Notes: a model not told the origin generated them from the sequence alone. Counted from the first letter of the stretch, positions 1 to 9,593 are shown. The stretch is DNA of 64,000 nt from Candidatus Gastranaerophilales bacterium (GCA_944327225.1 CALVGZ010000008.1:1-64000), one strand, 5' to 3'. Made by a program: numbers and translations.

Positions 1-375
1 GCCCGTAACCGTACCCGAGTCGAGCCGAGCGAAACGTAGTGCGACTGCACACGTTGAGCGAGAGCGAGGGCAGAGGTTGTGAGGAAAGTCCGGACAGTCA
101 AAATAGCAAGCTTGCTTGGGAAATCCAAGTGCCCGCGAGGGTGAGGACAGTGCCACAGAAAATATGTTACTGTTTCTACAGTACAAGTGCAACGGCGGAG
201 TAAAAGCCCACCGCCGATATCGTGAGATATCGGGCAAGGTAAACCCCGGCTGACTGCAAGTTTGATTTTGCAATAAGGTGCTATTTCCGTTTTGTTTTAC
301 AAATATTGCAAGAAAAAACGCATAAGACAGATAATTATCTTAATACAGAATCCGGCTTATACCCGACTTTCTGCC
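1..375 (+). ncRNA. rnpB: RNase P RNA (bacterial type A), 5' end cut off by the window
   Basis: Catalytic RNA of RNase P, which removes the 5' leader of pre-tRNAs. The conserved 5' core GAGGAAAGTCCGGAC is at 81-95 and the conserved 3' core ACAGAATCCGGCTTATA is at about 344-361. Between them lie the usual GTGCAACGGCGGAG and GGCAAGGTAAACCCCGGC blocks. GCCC at 1-4 can pair with GGGC near 68-71 to form the base of helix P3, so helices P1 and the 5' strand of P2 (about 30 nt) must lie left of the window. The RNA ends at or within the terminator stem at 371-395. Identification is from recognised core motifs; I could not run a covariance model. Confidence 0.95.
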
Positions 376-395
376 CTTTTATAGGGCAGTTTTTT
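371..395 (+). terminator. Rho-independent terminator of rnpB
   Basis: Perfect six-base stem CTGCCC (371-376) / GGGCAG (384-389) with a seven-base loop, followed directly by a T run. It sits at the 3' end of RNase P RNA. Confidence 0.85.
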
Positions 396-402
396 ATTAA
401 AT

Positions 403-428
403 AAAAAGAGGCAAAAATGCCTCTTTTT
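403..428. terminator. Bidirectional terminator between rnpB and the alcohol dehydrogenase gene
   Basis: Perfect ten-base inverted repeat AAAAAGAGGC (403-412) / GCCTCTTTTT (419-428) with a six-base loop. Its A-flank and T-flank let it work on both strands. On the minus strand it follows the alcohol dehydrogenase stop codon at 446 by about 17 nt; on the plus strand it backs up the rnpB terminator. Confidence 0.85.
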
Positions 429-445
429 AGTATATAAACGATATT

Positions 446-1642
446 TTACAGCGATTTTTTATAAATTTCACTTACAGCTTCTTTTGTTGCTTTTGTTGGT
501 GCTATTGAAAGCAGTCCGTCTAATGAAGGGGTGGTAAATGCAAGTTCGGTTAATCTTTCAATATCATTTTCGCTAAAACCTTCATCTTTTAATTTATTTG
601 GAACACCTACGGATTTTAGCCATTCGTAAACTAAATCACCTGCTTCTTTAGCGTTCATTGTATCTCTTATTGACGGTGCCATTGGTTTTAATATGTGTGT
701 AAGTGTTTCTTTTTTAGTTTCCCACATGTTTTCAATGACTGCCGGAAGAAGTATTGCAAGACCTAAGCCATGTGATAATTCGTGTTTAACTGCTGAAAGC
801 GGATGTTCAAGAGCATGGGTATAGTGTAATAATCCGTTATCAAAGCAAACACCACCCATCATAGCAGCGTATGCAAGGTAGTATCTTGCTTCTAAATCTT
901 CCGGATTTGTTAAAGCCTTTGGTAAATATTTAGCTACCATTGATATAACTTCATGAGCTAAACAAACTGTATACGGGGAAGCAACTTTGCTTGTTGCGGC
1001 TTCAACAACATGATTAACCGCATCTATTGATACATATTTTGTTTGTTTTTCAGATAATTTTGTCATTAATTTAGGATCATCAATTGCATACATCGGATAA
1101 ATACAATCGTAAGCGATTGCGGGTTTATAATCTTTTTCAACTATTGTTGCTACCGCAAATCTGTTGGTTTCAGTTCCTGTTCCGTGAGTTAAGTTAATAG
1201 CAATGATTGGAGCTGCTTTTTCGGGAGTAAATTTAAATTCGTATAAGTCATTTGCTGTCTTGTCTTTGTATTCAAGTAATATGGCAACAGATTTACCTGC
1301 GTCAGTTGGAGAACCTCCACCTATTGCAATGACTGCTTTAGCTCCAAAATCACGTGCAATTTTAACGGCTTCATCGATTGCTGTGTTTGTTGGGTTTGGA
1401 GTAACTTTATCATAATTTATGTATTCAATAGCATTAGTCTTTAAGGCTTTTTCAACAACATCCCAAGCCCCTGTTGCTTTATAAGCATTTCTTCCCGACA
1501 TAACGATTAATTTGTTTATTCCTTTAGCTTTAAGGTCAGATGAAATATCGTTTATTTTTTCAATAGCACCAACTCCAAAATAAACATTTGTTCTTGTTCT
1601 GATTTCTTTAATTTCGTTAATGTTAATGTCTTTTTCCCACAT
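446..1642 (-). CDS. Iron-containing alcohol dehydrogenase
   Basis: Fe-ADH (type III) family enzyme, cytoplasmic, NAD(P)H-dependent interconversion of an alcohol and an aldehyde. The 398 residues match the usual family length. The nucleotide-binding motif GGGSPTDAGK is at residues 108-117. Alignment by eye to the FucO pattern gives the metal ligands D207, H211, H276 and H291, all present. The ATG has a good Shine-Dalgarno (AGGAG) about eight bases upstream, and the transcript ends at the bidirectional terminator at 403-428. It appears monocistronic. The substrate cannot be read from sequence; a fermentative ethanol or butanol role is plausible for an anaerobe, but that is inference. Confidence 0.93.
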   Translation of the reverse strand: MWEKDININEIKEIRTRTNVYFGVGAIEKINDISSDLKAKGINKLIVMSGRNAYKATGAWDVVEKALKTNAIEYINYDKVTPNPTNTAIDEAVKIARDFGAKAVIAIGGGSPTDAGKSVAILLEYKDKTANDLYEFKFTPEKAAPIIAINLTHGTGTETNRFAVATIVEKDYKPAIAYDCIYPMYAIDDPKLMTKLSEKQTKYVSIDAVNHVVEAATSKVASPYTVCLAHEVISMVAKYLPKALTNPEDLEARYYLAYAAMMGGVCFDNGLLHYTHALEHPLSAVKHELSHGLGLAILLPAVIENMWETKKETLTHILKPMAPSIRDTMNAKEAGDLVYEWLKSVGVPNKLKDEGFSENDIERLTELAFTTPSLDGLLSIAPTKATKEAVSEIYKKSL

Positions 1643-1671
1643 ACAAAAACTCCTATATTGTGTACAAATTT

Positions 1672-1702
1672 ATTGTAACATTTTTTTAAAAGTTTGTGAC
1701 AA
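1672..1702 (-). promoter_or_regulatory. Probable promoter of the alcohol dehydrogenase gene
   Basis: On the minus strand a TTGTCA box (1697-1702) is followed after 19 bases by an extended -10, TG-T-TACAAT (1672-1680), about 30 nt before the ATG. The spacer is longer than optimal, so the extended -10 carries most of the argument. Confidence 0.4.
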
Positions 1703-1706
1703 AATA

Positions 1707-2630
1707 TTATTTTTTATCGGGTTTTTGAATGCTAAAAGATTTATTTTCGTTAATTTCTATTCTGGCAGATTTAATTTTTTCTTTTACTTCATCTGAAATT
1801 CCTGAACCTTGGACTAATCTGTCTATAAAAGCATTGTTTAATTTTACAGCTTTAGGTAAGGCTCCCAATTCTTCAAGAATTTCTTTAATTTTTTCAAAAT
1901 CATACGAAAAAGTTTTTTTGTGATTGTAGGTTAATACTTCCCCGCTATTTGATTGAATTTGTTTTCCGCCACGTTCGAAATATATTTTAAAAATTGAACG
2001 TAAATCTTGAATTTCGGCTTGCATGGTGTTAATTGCCGATTGAAGTCTTAAATATCTTTCAAAAAGATATTCCACATGATCGATTTGAGATAGTTGCCAA
2101 TTATATTTTTGATAATATAGTGCCTTTAGTCTAGGATAGCACTTTGCTAATGCCATGGCATCACCCATGGCTCTGTGGCGTTGCTCGTTATCCGTTTTAA
2201 ATACATTCACAAGACAGTCTAGTCCGCAAGATTCGTATTGCGGATATACTTCTTTAAACATCATTTGTGTATCTATATAATTGTTTTCGAGCTGTTTATT
2301 ATAAAGTCTTTTAGATGCTTTGTTTAAAAAACTGAAATCAAAGATGGCATTATGAGCAACAATTGTTGCGTCTCCTATGAATTCAAAAATTTTAGGATAA
2401 ATTTCTTCTTCGGTGGGTGCATCTTTTAAATCTTCTTCTGATATGCCATGAATTGCTTGAGATGATTTTCTTATATGATGTTTTGCGTTGATTAGAGTTT
2501 CAAATTTGTCTTTAATCTTACCGTTTACAAGTTTAACGCCCGCAAATTCAATTATTTTTTCTCTGGTATAGTCCAGACCTGTTGTTTCAACATCTATTAC
2601 TATTTCAACTTCTTTAGGTTTTCTTGGCAT
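1707..2630 (-). CDS. DnaQ-family 3'-5' exonuclease (DNA polymerase III epsilon-like)
   Basis: DEDDh-type exonuclease of the DnaQ/PolC-exo family, acting on single-stranded or mismatched 3' ends. The Exo I motif (VIDVETTGLD) supplies D13 and E15. The Exo II region reads HNAIFDFSFLN and the Exo III region HRAMGDAMAL, giving the HxxxxD pair. The exonuclease fold occupies about residues 8-175. The remaining ~130 residues are charged, with a predicted helical segment, and I do not recognise them. There is no helicase domain, so it is not DinG. It could be the replicative proofreading subunit or a stand-alone repair exonuclease. The gene follows the MCE-protein gene by about 40 nt on the same strand and may be cotranscribed with ilvD. 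Confidence 0.85.
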   Translation of the reverse strand: MPRKPKEVEIVIDVETTGLDYTREKIIEFAGVKLVNGKIKDKFETLINAKHHIRKSSQAIHGISEEDLKDAPTEEEIYPKIFEFIGDATIVAHNAIFDFSFLNKASKRLYNKQLENNYIDTQMMFKEVYPQYESCGLDCLVNVFKTDNEQRHRAMGDAMALAKCYPRLKALYYQKYNWQLSQIDHVEYLFERYLRLQSAINTMQAEIQDLRSIFKIYFERGGKQIQSNSGEVLTYNHKKTFSYDFEKIKEILEELGALPKAVKLNNAFIDRLVQGSGISDEVKEKIKSARIEINENKSFSIQKPDKK

Positions 2631-2669
2631 TTAGTTTTCACTTTCTTTCAAGAAAATAATATCATAAAA

Positions 2670-3329
2670 TTATTTTTTTATAAATTCGTTTAGTTTATCA
2701 ACATTTTCATTTGCTTTTTTTATTGTTTTAACCATTTTATTTTGTTCGGATTTTAAATTTTCAATTTTGTTTGTCATGTTTTTGTTTATATTTTGGATTT
2801 TGTTTCCGATTTCTTTAATTTGTTCATCATTTGTATTTTTAATTTGGTTAAAGAATTTTTCCATTCCTGCTTTATCAAGACCTTTTATATATTTTTCAAT
2901 TTGTTCCATAATTTCAACAAAACCTGTTGCAACTTGTGCTACGTCATTTATTCTTATGGTGTCGCCTGTTACAAAGCCTACATCACAAGAACCGTCTGGA
3001 GGCATAAGTTCTATTGATTTTGATCCTCCAAGACCGTAAAATTCAACTCTTGCAACTGTTCCGTTGGGAATTTTCATATCTTTTTGAGTTATTATTATTT
3101 GAACTTGAATATGTTTGTTTTTTGATTTTAATTTTCTGACATACCCGACATTAATTCCCATAAATCTAACGGGAGACCCTTTTGTTATGCCGTCTATATC
3201 TTTAAAATCAATATTATAAATATTTGGTTCAACAAAAATCTTGGAATAAGTAAAAATTATTCCACTAAATACTATAGATAATATTATTGTCCAGATTATT
3301 ATTTCAGCTAAAATCGCTCTTTTTTTCAT
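2670..3329 (-). CDS. MCE-domain (MlaD-like) lipid-transport protein
   Basis: Single MCE domain protein, the substrate-binding ring component of Mla-type phospholipid transport between membranes. One N-terminal membrane anchor (about residues 6-28) is followed by the MCE domain (about 35-115; DIDGITKGSPVRFMGINVGY is diagnostic). A helical/coiled-coil tail with repeated I-K-N spacing runs to the end. The length of 219 fits the single-MCE class. It starts two bases after the ilvD stop codon (TAG-A-ATG), so it is probably translationally coupled to ilvD. The permease (MlaE) and ATPase (MlaF) are not in this window. An MCE protein implies a diderm envelope. Confidence 0.9.
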   Translation of the reverse strand: MKKRAILAEIIIWTIILSIVFSGIIFTYSKIFVEPNIYNIDFKDIDGITKGSPVRFMGINVGYVRKLKSKNKHIQVQIIITQKDMKIPNGTVARVEFYGLGGSKSIELMPPDGSCDVGFVTGDTIRINDVAQVATGFVEIMEQIEKYIKGLDKAGMEKFFNQIKNTNDEQIKEIGNKIQNINKNMTNKIENLKSEQNKMVKTIKKANENVDKLNEFIKK

Positions 3330-3330
3330 T

Positions 3331-4989
3331 CTATTGCGCTATTGCACCTTCGTCTGCTTGAGATACGTTTCTTTGATATTTTGATAAATATCCTTTTAAA
3401 ACTTCATTTTGATATGGTTTAAAGTTTTGTTTTCTTTTATTTAATTCTTCTTCGGATATTAAAAGATTAATTGTTTTTTTATTTATATCAATTTGGATTT
3501 TATCACCGTTTTCAATCAATCCTATTGTACCGCCTATTGCAGCTTCAGGACATATATGTCCAATACATAGTCCTCTTGTCCCGCCGGAAAATCTTCCGTC
3601 TGTTATAAGAGCACATTTTTTCCCCAGACCTTTTCCAACTAAAAGTGAAGTTGGAGCAAGCATTTCTCGCATTCCTGGGCCGCCTTTCGGGCCTTCATAG
3701 CGTATTACAACTACGTCTCCTGCAACTACATCATCATTTTCAATTGCTTTCATTGCATCTTCTTCATGATTGTATACTTTAGCGGTTCCGGTAAATTCAA
3801 ATACATCGGGGTCAACTCCTGAAATTTTAACAACAGCACCTCGAGGAGCCAAATTTCCTGATAAAATTGCAAGACCGGGATTTGAAGTTATAGGATTGTC
3901 AAAAGGTTTTATTACGCTATTATCAGCCCAGGCATTTTCTGCAATTTCACTTACTGATATTCCCATAACATTTTTGGTATTTTTCATTTCAGGGGTCTTG
4001 CCATATATTGTTTTTATAACTCCCGGAATTCCACCTGCATTATCTAAATCAGTCATTGTAAGTGTGCTTGAAGGGTCAAGTTTGATTATTTGAGGAATTT
4101 TTTTGCTTAAATCTTCAAAATCATTTAAACTCAGAGGAATACCAGCACTTTGAGCTATTGCAAGAAGGTGAAGTATTGAATTGGTCGAACCTCCAAGTGC
4201 TAAATCTACTACAATGGCATTTTTAATTGAATCCAGTGTTACTATGTCTCTTGGTAGTACATTATTTTTAATTAAATCACAAATTGCAAATCCAGAATCA
4301 AATGCAATTCTACGCTTTTTAGAAGACACTGCCGCCGCTGTTGCACAACCTGTTAGGCTCATTCCCATTACTTCAGTAAGGCATGCCAGTGTATTTGCGG
4401 TATACATTCCTTGACATGAGCCTATTGTAGGGCATGCGTAATGTTCCATTTCACATAATTTTTCTTTTGATATTTGTCCGATTCTGTACCTTCCGACAGC
4501 TTCTGAGGAGCCTCTTATAAATGTTAAGGTTTCACCTTTGCAGTGTCCTTCAAGTGAGGGCCCTGCTGTTACTATAATTGAAGGAATATTTAATCTGAGT
4601 GCTGCAATCAGCATTCCGGGAGTTATTTTATCGCAGTTTGTTAACAGTACCAATCCGTCTAATTGATGAGCATTTGCAACTGTTTCAACGCAGTCTGCAA
4701 TTAAATCACGACTTGGGAGTGAATATCTCATACCGCAATGACCCATTGCTATGCCGTCGCATACGGCAGGAACTCCGAAAATAAATGCTTGCCCGCCATT
4801 TGAATGTATTCCTTTTTCAATTTGACGTTCTAAATCTCGCATTCCAGCATGTCCCGGCACTAAATCCGAAAATGAGCTTGCAATTCCTATAAACGGTTTT
4901 TTAATATTTTTATCCGACAGTCCCCCAGCGTATAATAATGCTCTATGCGGTGCGTGTTCAATTCCTTCTTTTAAAATATTACTTCTCAT
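3331..4989 (-). CDS. ilvD: Dihydroxy-acid dehydratase
   Basis: Dehydrates 2,3-dihydroxy-isovalerate and 2,3-dihydroxy-3-methylvalerate to the 2-keto acids in valine and isoleucine synthesis. It is a cytoplasmic Fe-S enzyme. At 552 residues it is full length. The cluster-binding signatures [12 protein letters not shown] and [15 protein letters not shown] are present, as are the family blocks [10 protein letters not shown] and GGPGMREML. An ATG with GGAGCGAG just upstream (reverse strand) supports the start. No other ilv gene lies in the window. It is the first gene of a probable operon with the MCE protein and perhaps the exonuclease. Confidence 0.97.
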   Translation of the reverse strand: MRSNILKEGIEHAPHRALLYAGGLSDKNIKKPFIGIASSFSDLVPGHAGMRDLERQIEKGIHSNGGQAFIFGVPAVCDGIAMGHCGMRYSLPSRDLIADCVETVANAHQLDGLVLLTNCDKITPGMLIAALRLNIPSIIVTAGPSLEGHCKGETLTFIRGSSEAVGRYRIGQISKEKLCEMEHYACPTIGSCQGMYTANTLACLTEVMGMSLTGCATAAAVSSKKRRIAFDSGFAICDLIKNNVLPRDIVTLDSIKNAIVVDLALGGSTNSILHLLAIAQSAGIPLSLNDFEDLSKKIPQIIKLDPSSTLTMTDLDNAGGIPGVIKTIYGKTPEMKNTKNVMGISVSEIAENAWADNSVIKPFDNPITSNPGLAILSGNLAPRGAVVKISGVDPDVFEFTGTAKVYNHEEDAMKAIENDDVVAGDVVVIRYEGPKGGPGMREMLAPTSLLVGKGLGKKCALITDGRFSGGTRGLCIGHICPEAAIGGTIGLIENGDKIQIDINKKTINLLISEEELNKRKQNFKPYQNEVLKGYLSKYQRNVSQADEGAIAQ

Positions 4990-5097
4990 ACTCGCTCCTT
5001 GTGGCTTAATCTAACTTAATTAAAACATTTTTTTAATTATTCATCAATAAGGTTTATAGAATATAATCATTTTATATGTAGAAATCAATTTTGATTT

Positions 5098-5106
5098 TGT
5101 TATAAT
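5098..5106 (+). promoter_or_regulatory. Extended -10 promoter of the CtpA-type protease gene
   Basis: TG-T-TATAAT at 5098-5106, about 29 nt before the ATG, in the AT-rich gap between divergent ilvD and the protease gene. No convincing -35 box is visible at 17 bp, as is common for extended -10 promoters. Confidence 0.5.
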
Positions 5107-5135
5107 AAAGGAAAATTATTATAGGAAAAAAATAA

Positions 5136-6362
5136 ATGGGTTTTAAACAAATGCTTAAAAGATTTTCAATATTTTTTGTTATGTTTTTATTGTTTTGTGC
5201 AACTAATGTGCAAAATCCGGCTTTAGCAATTACACCTCAGGGGTTATATGATAAGGCTTGGAAATTAATTTATACAAAATATGTAGATGATACCCAAAAT
5301 CAACAAAATTGGGAACGTTGGCGTCATAAATATGATAATGTTATAAAAGATGAAGAAGATGCTTATGTTGCGATAGGCACTATGGTTGATAGTCTCGGGG
5401 ATGTGTATACAAAATTTTTAACACCTAAGGAGTATAAAGAAGAATCAGAAAGCATACAAGGTTCGCTCAAGGGCATTGGTGTCCAAATCGGAGTTAGAGA
5501 TGGTAAGTTGTTAATTATTGCACCTCTTGAAGATACTCCCGGAGAAAAAGCAGGACTTTTAAGTGAAGATGAAATTTTGGAAATAGACGGAAAATCTACA
5601 AAGGGTATAACCGTTGAGGCTGCTGCTGATAAAATAAGAGGCCCCGAAGGCACTCAAGTTAAGCTTTTGATTAAAAGAAAAGGGCAAGAACCTAAATATT
5701 ATACAATTACAAGAGCAAATATTGAGCTTAAATCAGTTTCTATTAAACCGCCTAAAATTGGCAAAGTTGATGACAATTTAGGCTATATAAGATTGAGTTC
5801 TTTTATTTCGAGAAATGCTGCATCCGAATTTCAGAATGCTTTAAATCAAATGAAAGATAAAGACGGAATTATAATTGATTTACGTTCTAATCCGGGCGGA
5901 CTTTTAACTAATGCTATTTATATAGCTGATATGCTTCTTTCATCTAAGGTTATTGTTTCCACTGTGGATAGGGACGGTTATAAAGAAACTCAAAATTCTC
6001 TTTCTCAAGTAAGTACTACTCAGCCTATTGTGGTTTTAATAAATGGCGGTTCTGCTTCGGCATCGGAAATTTTATCTGGGGCACTAAAAGATAATAACAG
6101 AGCTACAATTGTCGGTAAAAAATCTTTCGGAAAAGGTTTAGTTCAAGAAATAAATAAGCTTCCGGACGGTTCTGCCTTACATATTACAATTCAAAAGTAC
6201 TTAACTCCAAGTGGCACCGATATTAATAAGAAGGGAATTACGCCTGATTATATTGTTGATATAACTGAAGAAGATATTAAAGCAAATAAAGATCCTCAAT
6301 TAGCGAAAGCTTGCGAGATTTTATTGCAGGAAGTTCACAAAAATACAAAACCTGCTCAATAA
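5136..6362 (+). CDS. S41-family C-terminal processing protease (CtpA/Prc type)
   Basis: Envelope serine protease that trims C-terminal tails of exported proteins. An N-terminal signal/anchor (about residues 9-31) comes first, then a CTP N-terminal helical region, a PDZ domain (about 108-185) and the S41 catalytic domain (about 205-385). The Ser/Lys dyad aligns to S308 in GGSASASEI and K333 in SFGKG, 25 apart as in known family members. The length of 408 is typical. An AGGAAA ribosome site precedes the ATG, with an extended -10 further upstream. It could be cotranscribed with the 89-residue ORF downstream. Confidence 0.95.
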   Translation: MGFKQMLKRFSIFFVMFLLFCATNVQNPALAITPQGLYDKAWKLIYTKYVDDTQNQQNWERWRHKYDNVIKDEEDAYVAIGTMVDSLGDVYTKFLTPKEYKEESESIQGSLKGIGVQIGVRDGKLLIIAPLEDTPGEKAGLLSEDEILEIDGKSTKGITVEAAADKIRGPEGTQVKLLIKRKGQEPKYYTITRANIELKSVSIKPPKIGKVDDNLGYIRLSSFISRNAASEFQNALNQMKDKDGIIIDLRSNPGGLLTNAIYIADMLLSSKVIVSTVDRDGYKETQNSLSQVSTTQPIVVLINGGSASASEILSGALKDNNRATIVGKKSFGKGLVQEINKLPDGSALHITIQKYLTPSGTDINKKGITPDYIVDITEEDIKANKDPQLAKACEILLQEVHKNTKPAQ

Positions 6363-6457
6363 AACTTTACAAAAATATAAAAATCATTAAAGAAATAACC
6401 GAATGCTGCCGTATTAGATATTGTAAGGATAAGCAATAAAGGAGCTGTTCTCGGTTT

Positions 6458-6727
6458 ATGGCTGAAAATTATAATTTAGGTTCTAAATTCGGTTTGAATG
6501 TTTCTTCTAAAGGGAACAAGCTTCAATCTGCCGAAGTTAAAAAAGCGGAGACAGAAAAAACAGCTCCTAATTTATTTGATTCCATGACAGGCTATGTTGC
6601 AAAATATGAAAATGTATTCAATGGGGAAGTGGCTGAAGAAATCAATATGTATTCTCGTCAAGCTATGATTGTTGGTATGAATTTAAAAGCTGCAGAACAA
6701 AAGCGTAGTTTTGATATGAATATATAA
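6458..6727 (+). CDS. Small protein of unknown function, 89 residues
   Basis: I do not recognise this family. It has no signal peptide and no membrane segment. The N-terminal half is polar and low in complexity (G, S, K, N rich), and the C-terminal half (about 45-85) looks amphipathic helical. An AAAGGAG sequence sits about 13 nt before the ATG, a longer spacing than usual. The 95-nt gap before it holds short complementary arms (AACCGA ... TCGGTT) bracketing the ribosome site, which could fold. It ends six bases before the stop of the convergent receiver-protein gene. Coding is supported by the RBS and an uninterrupted frame, but function is open. Confidence 0.7.
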   Translation: MAENYNLGSKFGLNVSSKGNKLQSAEVKKAETEKTAPNLFDSMTGYVAKYENVFNGEVAEEINMYSRQAMIVGMNLKAAEQKRSFDMNI

Positions 6728-6732
6728 ATTTT

Positions 6733-8076
6733 TTAAGCTTTTTTCTTTAGGATAATTATAAATTTATCTATTAATTCCCCGAGCATCATAGACATTCTTC
6801 TGTAATCCAGAATTGTAAAATCTACTGTTTCGGTTTCAAAAAGTCGTTTCTGTTCGTTGTCCATAATGGTTAAGCGAATTAAAGCATGTTCTATTCCATC
6901 GTATTCTATTGCCATTGAAGCACAAACGTCACCTGAAGATACGCTAAAAAGCGATTTATTTCCGGTATATGAATTAATTGCAAAATCTTGTCTTTTAATT
7001 TTTAATATATTTTCGTATTTTTTAAACACCGGAGATATAACGACTTTGAGTTTTCTTTGGTAGGCTTGGTTAAATAATTTAATACTGTTTTTGTCAAAGG
7101 CACCTTGTGCTTCGTTAGTTGGAATATCTTTTGATTGTTCGACTTCTTGTGATAGATTTTTAGGATTTAAAAGTTCTCTCCTTGCTTCGAAGTTCATTGT
7201 AGGTTTGCTTTCGCCTGCATAAAAATCGGATGCAACAATTAAAGAGTTTGTATTTTCGGATGCTTTTTCAAGAGCTGCTTCAAGTGCTTCCTTTATATCA
7301 TCAAACTTTTGTTCCAATACTTCAACAACTCCGGCATTAGCTCCTGCATCAATTCCTAAATTGTTATTGATTCTTTCAAATACACTATACGCTCCGTTTA
7401 ATTTTGTTTTATGTAAGTATACATAAAATTGATCGACATCTTTTATGATGATTGAGTCATTCAAACGAATAGATTTTTTTATTATTGAAATAAATTCTTT
7501 TGGGTTTTTATATTCGGGATATTTTTTATCCGGAGCGACAAGTAAAATACAAGCTCTTTGTTGATATTTGCGAGTTTGTGTTATTTCATTTTTTAGAAAA
7601 TCATCACAGTATTTTTGAGTGTAAACCCCTGTATCTGCTTGAACCACACCAAGAGTGGTTAAAAACTCCGTTCTTGATTCTATACTAAGATTTAATTCAT
7701 TTTTTTGTAAACACCATATAACTCTTATTAAAAGTTCATAGTCTATAATTGGCATGAAAAGAACATCGCTGATACCACTGTCGAAGGCTTCGATTATAGT
7801 TTCTCTTGAGCAATTTTCATTAATTAAAAGAATGGGTAAATTTTTGTATAGTTCTTGTTTTTTAATTTTTTTAACTAAATTGATTGCATGTAAATTGTTA
7901 TTGTCGCAATGCAGAATTATGACATTTGGAGAAAAACCGTCAAACATATTTTGTGCTTCTTCTATGGAGCAAGATTTGATTTTATCAAGATTTCTTAATA
8001 AAACAAGTTTTTGTGAAATTTGATTAACAAGCTCTTGTCTATCGCTAACAATTACAACGGTATTTGCATCAGCCAT
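6733..8076 (-). CDS. Receiver-like plus degenerate GGDEF-like signalling protein
   Basis: Three regions can be seen. Residues 1-120 have the alternating strand-helix pattern of a response-regulator receiver. However, the position that should carry the phospho-accepting Asp reads ILHCDNN, with His at residue 56 and Asp only at 58, so it is probably a pseudo-receiver. Residues about 130-285 resemble a GGDEF fold (FLTTLGVVQADTGVYTQKYCDDFL ends like the D-x-LT-G-L entry helix) but lack any GGDEF motif. The final 140 residues are unrecognised. It is likely cytoplasmic. The start is supported by GGAG 12 nt upstream. It is probably a scaffold or ligand-binding regulator rather than an enzyme. Confidence 0.65.
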   Translation of the reverse strand: MADANTVVIVSDRQELVNQISQKLVLLRNLDKIKSCSIEEAQNMFDGFSPNVIILHCDNNNLHAINLVKKIKKQELYKNLPILLINENCSRETIIEAFDSGISDVLFMPIIDYELLIRVIWCLQKNELNLSIESRTEFLTTLGVVQADTGVYTQKYCDDFLKNEITQTRKYQQRACILLVAPDKKYPEYKNPKEFISIIKKSIRLNDSIIIKDVDQFYVYLHKTKLNGAYSVFERINNNLGIDAGANAGVVEVLEQKFDDIKEALEAALEKASENTNSLIVASDFYAGESKPTMNFEARRELLNPKNLSQEVEQSKDIPTNEAQGAFDKNSIKLFNQAYQRKLKVVISPVFKKYENILKIKRQDFAINSYTGNKSLFSVSSGDVCASMAIEYDGIEHALIRLTIMDNEQKRLFETETVDFTILDYRRMSMMLGELIDKFIIILKKKA

Positions 8077-8176
8077 TAATTACAATTACTCCAAAATAAT
8101 TCTACTTAATTATTACAATACTACAAAAATATGTTTTTTAGCAAAAAATTTTACAAATGACAATATAAATCAAATC

Positions 8177-8185
8177 TGTTAAAAT
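8177..8185 (+). promoter_or_regulatory. Extended -10 placed for a leaderless transcript
   Basis: TG-T-TAAAAT at 8177-8185, ending seven bases before the ATG at 8193, with no Shine-Dalgarno in between. Transcription starting the usual 6-8 bases after the -10 would begin at or next to the A of the start codon. Confidence 0.5.
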
Positions 8186-8192
8186 TAATTTT

Positions 8193-9593
8193 ATGAAAGA
8201 ATTTTTAAAAGATAATAAAGTAATTTTAATATTAATATTACTTGTAGGTTTAGGATTAAGATTATGGAATTTAAACAAGCCTGAAGGCTTGTGGAATGAT
8301 GAGTATATAGTGTATTCTATTTCCATGTTAAAATTTCCTTTTGATTTTTTTGAAGGAATAAAAACAAATTGTCATGCACCGTTGCATTATTTTTATTTGA
8401 AGCTTTGGATGGCAATATTTAAAAATTCTGATTTTATGTTGAGACTTTCGTCTTTAATACCGAATTTATTGGGATGTCTGGTTATGTATTTTGTCGGAAA
8501 AAATTATCAAACCAAAGGATATTCTGTTCAAATCGGACTTGCTTGTGTTTTAATAGGTGCTATTAGTTCGTTTTTAATATATTTTTCACAGGAAGTCAGA
8601 ATTTATTCTATGATTTTTCTTCTTTCTTCTTTAATTCTTTTATATTCAATAAAAATGTATAATTCTCCAAGCAAAAAAAATTGCTGGTGGCTTACCTTTT
8701 TTTCAATTTTATTGATTTTAGAGCATACTATAGGTTTTGTATTTGTTTTATTTAATATATTCGGACTTTTGGCATTTAGACAGAGAGCTAAAAAGAAAAA
8801 AGACGCAGATGATTTTTATATTCCTATTTTATCGGGATTGATTTTGTGTTTGCCTTTAATTCCTTTTTTATTTAGAATTTTTGCTCACCCTACATATTTT
8901 TCGCAATGGTGGGCTCCGTTTAGCTGGTCGAAAATATTTTTCTATTTTACGGATTTGTTTTCTCCTGTTTTAAAAAATATTACAAATTCACCTATGAGTT
9001 TCTATCATCAAATTGTGAGGAATGATGTTATAAATGTCGGATTTATATTGTTTGCACTTATTCCTGCTTCAATAGCATTATTTTTAATAATCAAATCTAA
9101 TATTGATTCAAAAAGAATAAATAGATATTTTCTTGCGGTATTTACGGCAACTTTTTTAACTGTTTTAATTGCTTCTATTGCGGGTAAAATAATCTTTTTA
9201 ACAAAATATTTAACTGAATTATATCCGATTTTAATTTTGATGATGGCAATCGGCTGGGCAGAGTTGAATTCTAAAAATTTAAAAATAACCCTTGCGACGT
9301 TTTATATTTTTATGAGTTTATTTTTTATTGTTGTTTCTCATACTTCAGCCATAAGGTTGGTTAGAGAAGAAGGACAAAGACTTCCTATAGTTGCAATGCA
9401 GGATATGGGTATTCAAAAAAATGATAAAATTCTTTTTTTGTTTTATCCTAAGACGCACTTTACAAAATATTATAACGACAATGATTATATAGCTTCGTCT
9501 ATAGATAAATATAATTTCCCTTATGTTTTTGAAAAAGGTAATACTTATGATGCTTTTAAAGACGGGCATGATTTGTATAAAGTTTTTTTTTAG
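8193..9593 (+). CDS. GT-C family membrane glycosyltransferase (PMT/ArnT-like, GT39/83), 5' part of a frameshifted gene
   Basis: Multi-pass glycosyltransferase that would use a polyprenyl-phosphate sugar donor on the outer face of the inner membrane. About 10-12 hydrophobic segments are seen. The first periplasmic loop carries GLWNDEYIVYS, whose Asp-Glu is the catalytic-loop signature of this superfamily, and CHAPLHYFYLK follows as in ArnT-like proteins. The frame stops at 9591-9593 inside a run of nine T (9583-9591). The -1 frame continues for 95 more residues that look like the missing soluble C-terminal end. The acceptor is unknown: lipid A, glycan or protein. It is probably expressed from a leaderless mRNA. 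Confidence 0.85.
   Translation: MKEFLKDNKVILILILLVGLGLRLWNLNKPEGLWNDEYIVYSISMLKFPFDFFEGIKTNCHAPLHYFYLKLWMAIFKNSDFMLRLSSLIPNLLGCLVMYFVGKNYQTKGYSVQIGLACVLIGAISSFLIYFSQEVRIYSMIFLLSSLILLYSIKMYNSPSKKNCWWLTFFSILLILEHTIGFVFVLFNIFGLLAFRQRAKKKKDADDFYIPILSGLILCLPLIPFLFRIFAHPTYFSQWWAPFSWSKIFFYFTDLFSPVLKNITNSPMSFYHQIVRNDVINVGFILFALIPASIALFLIIKSNIDSKRINRYFLAVFTATFLTVLIASIAGKIIFLTKYLTELYPILILMMAIGWAELNSKNLKITLATFYIFMSLFFIVVSHTSAIRLVREEGQRLPIVAMQDMGIQKNDKILFLFYPKTHFTKYYNDNDYIASSIDKYNFPYVFEKGNTYDAFKDGHDLYKVFF

Noticed and set aside
6363-6457. Riboswitch before the 89-residue ORF
   Set aside because: The complementary arms are short and I could not match the region to c-di-GMP, preQ1, glycine, cobalamin or other classes I know.
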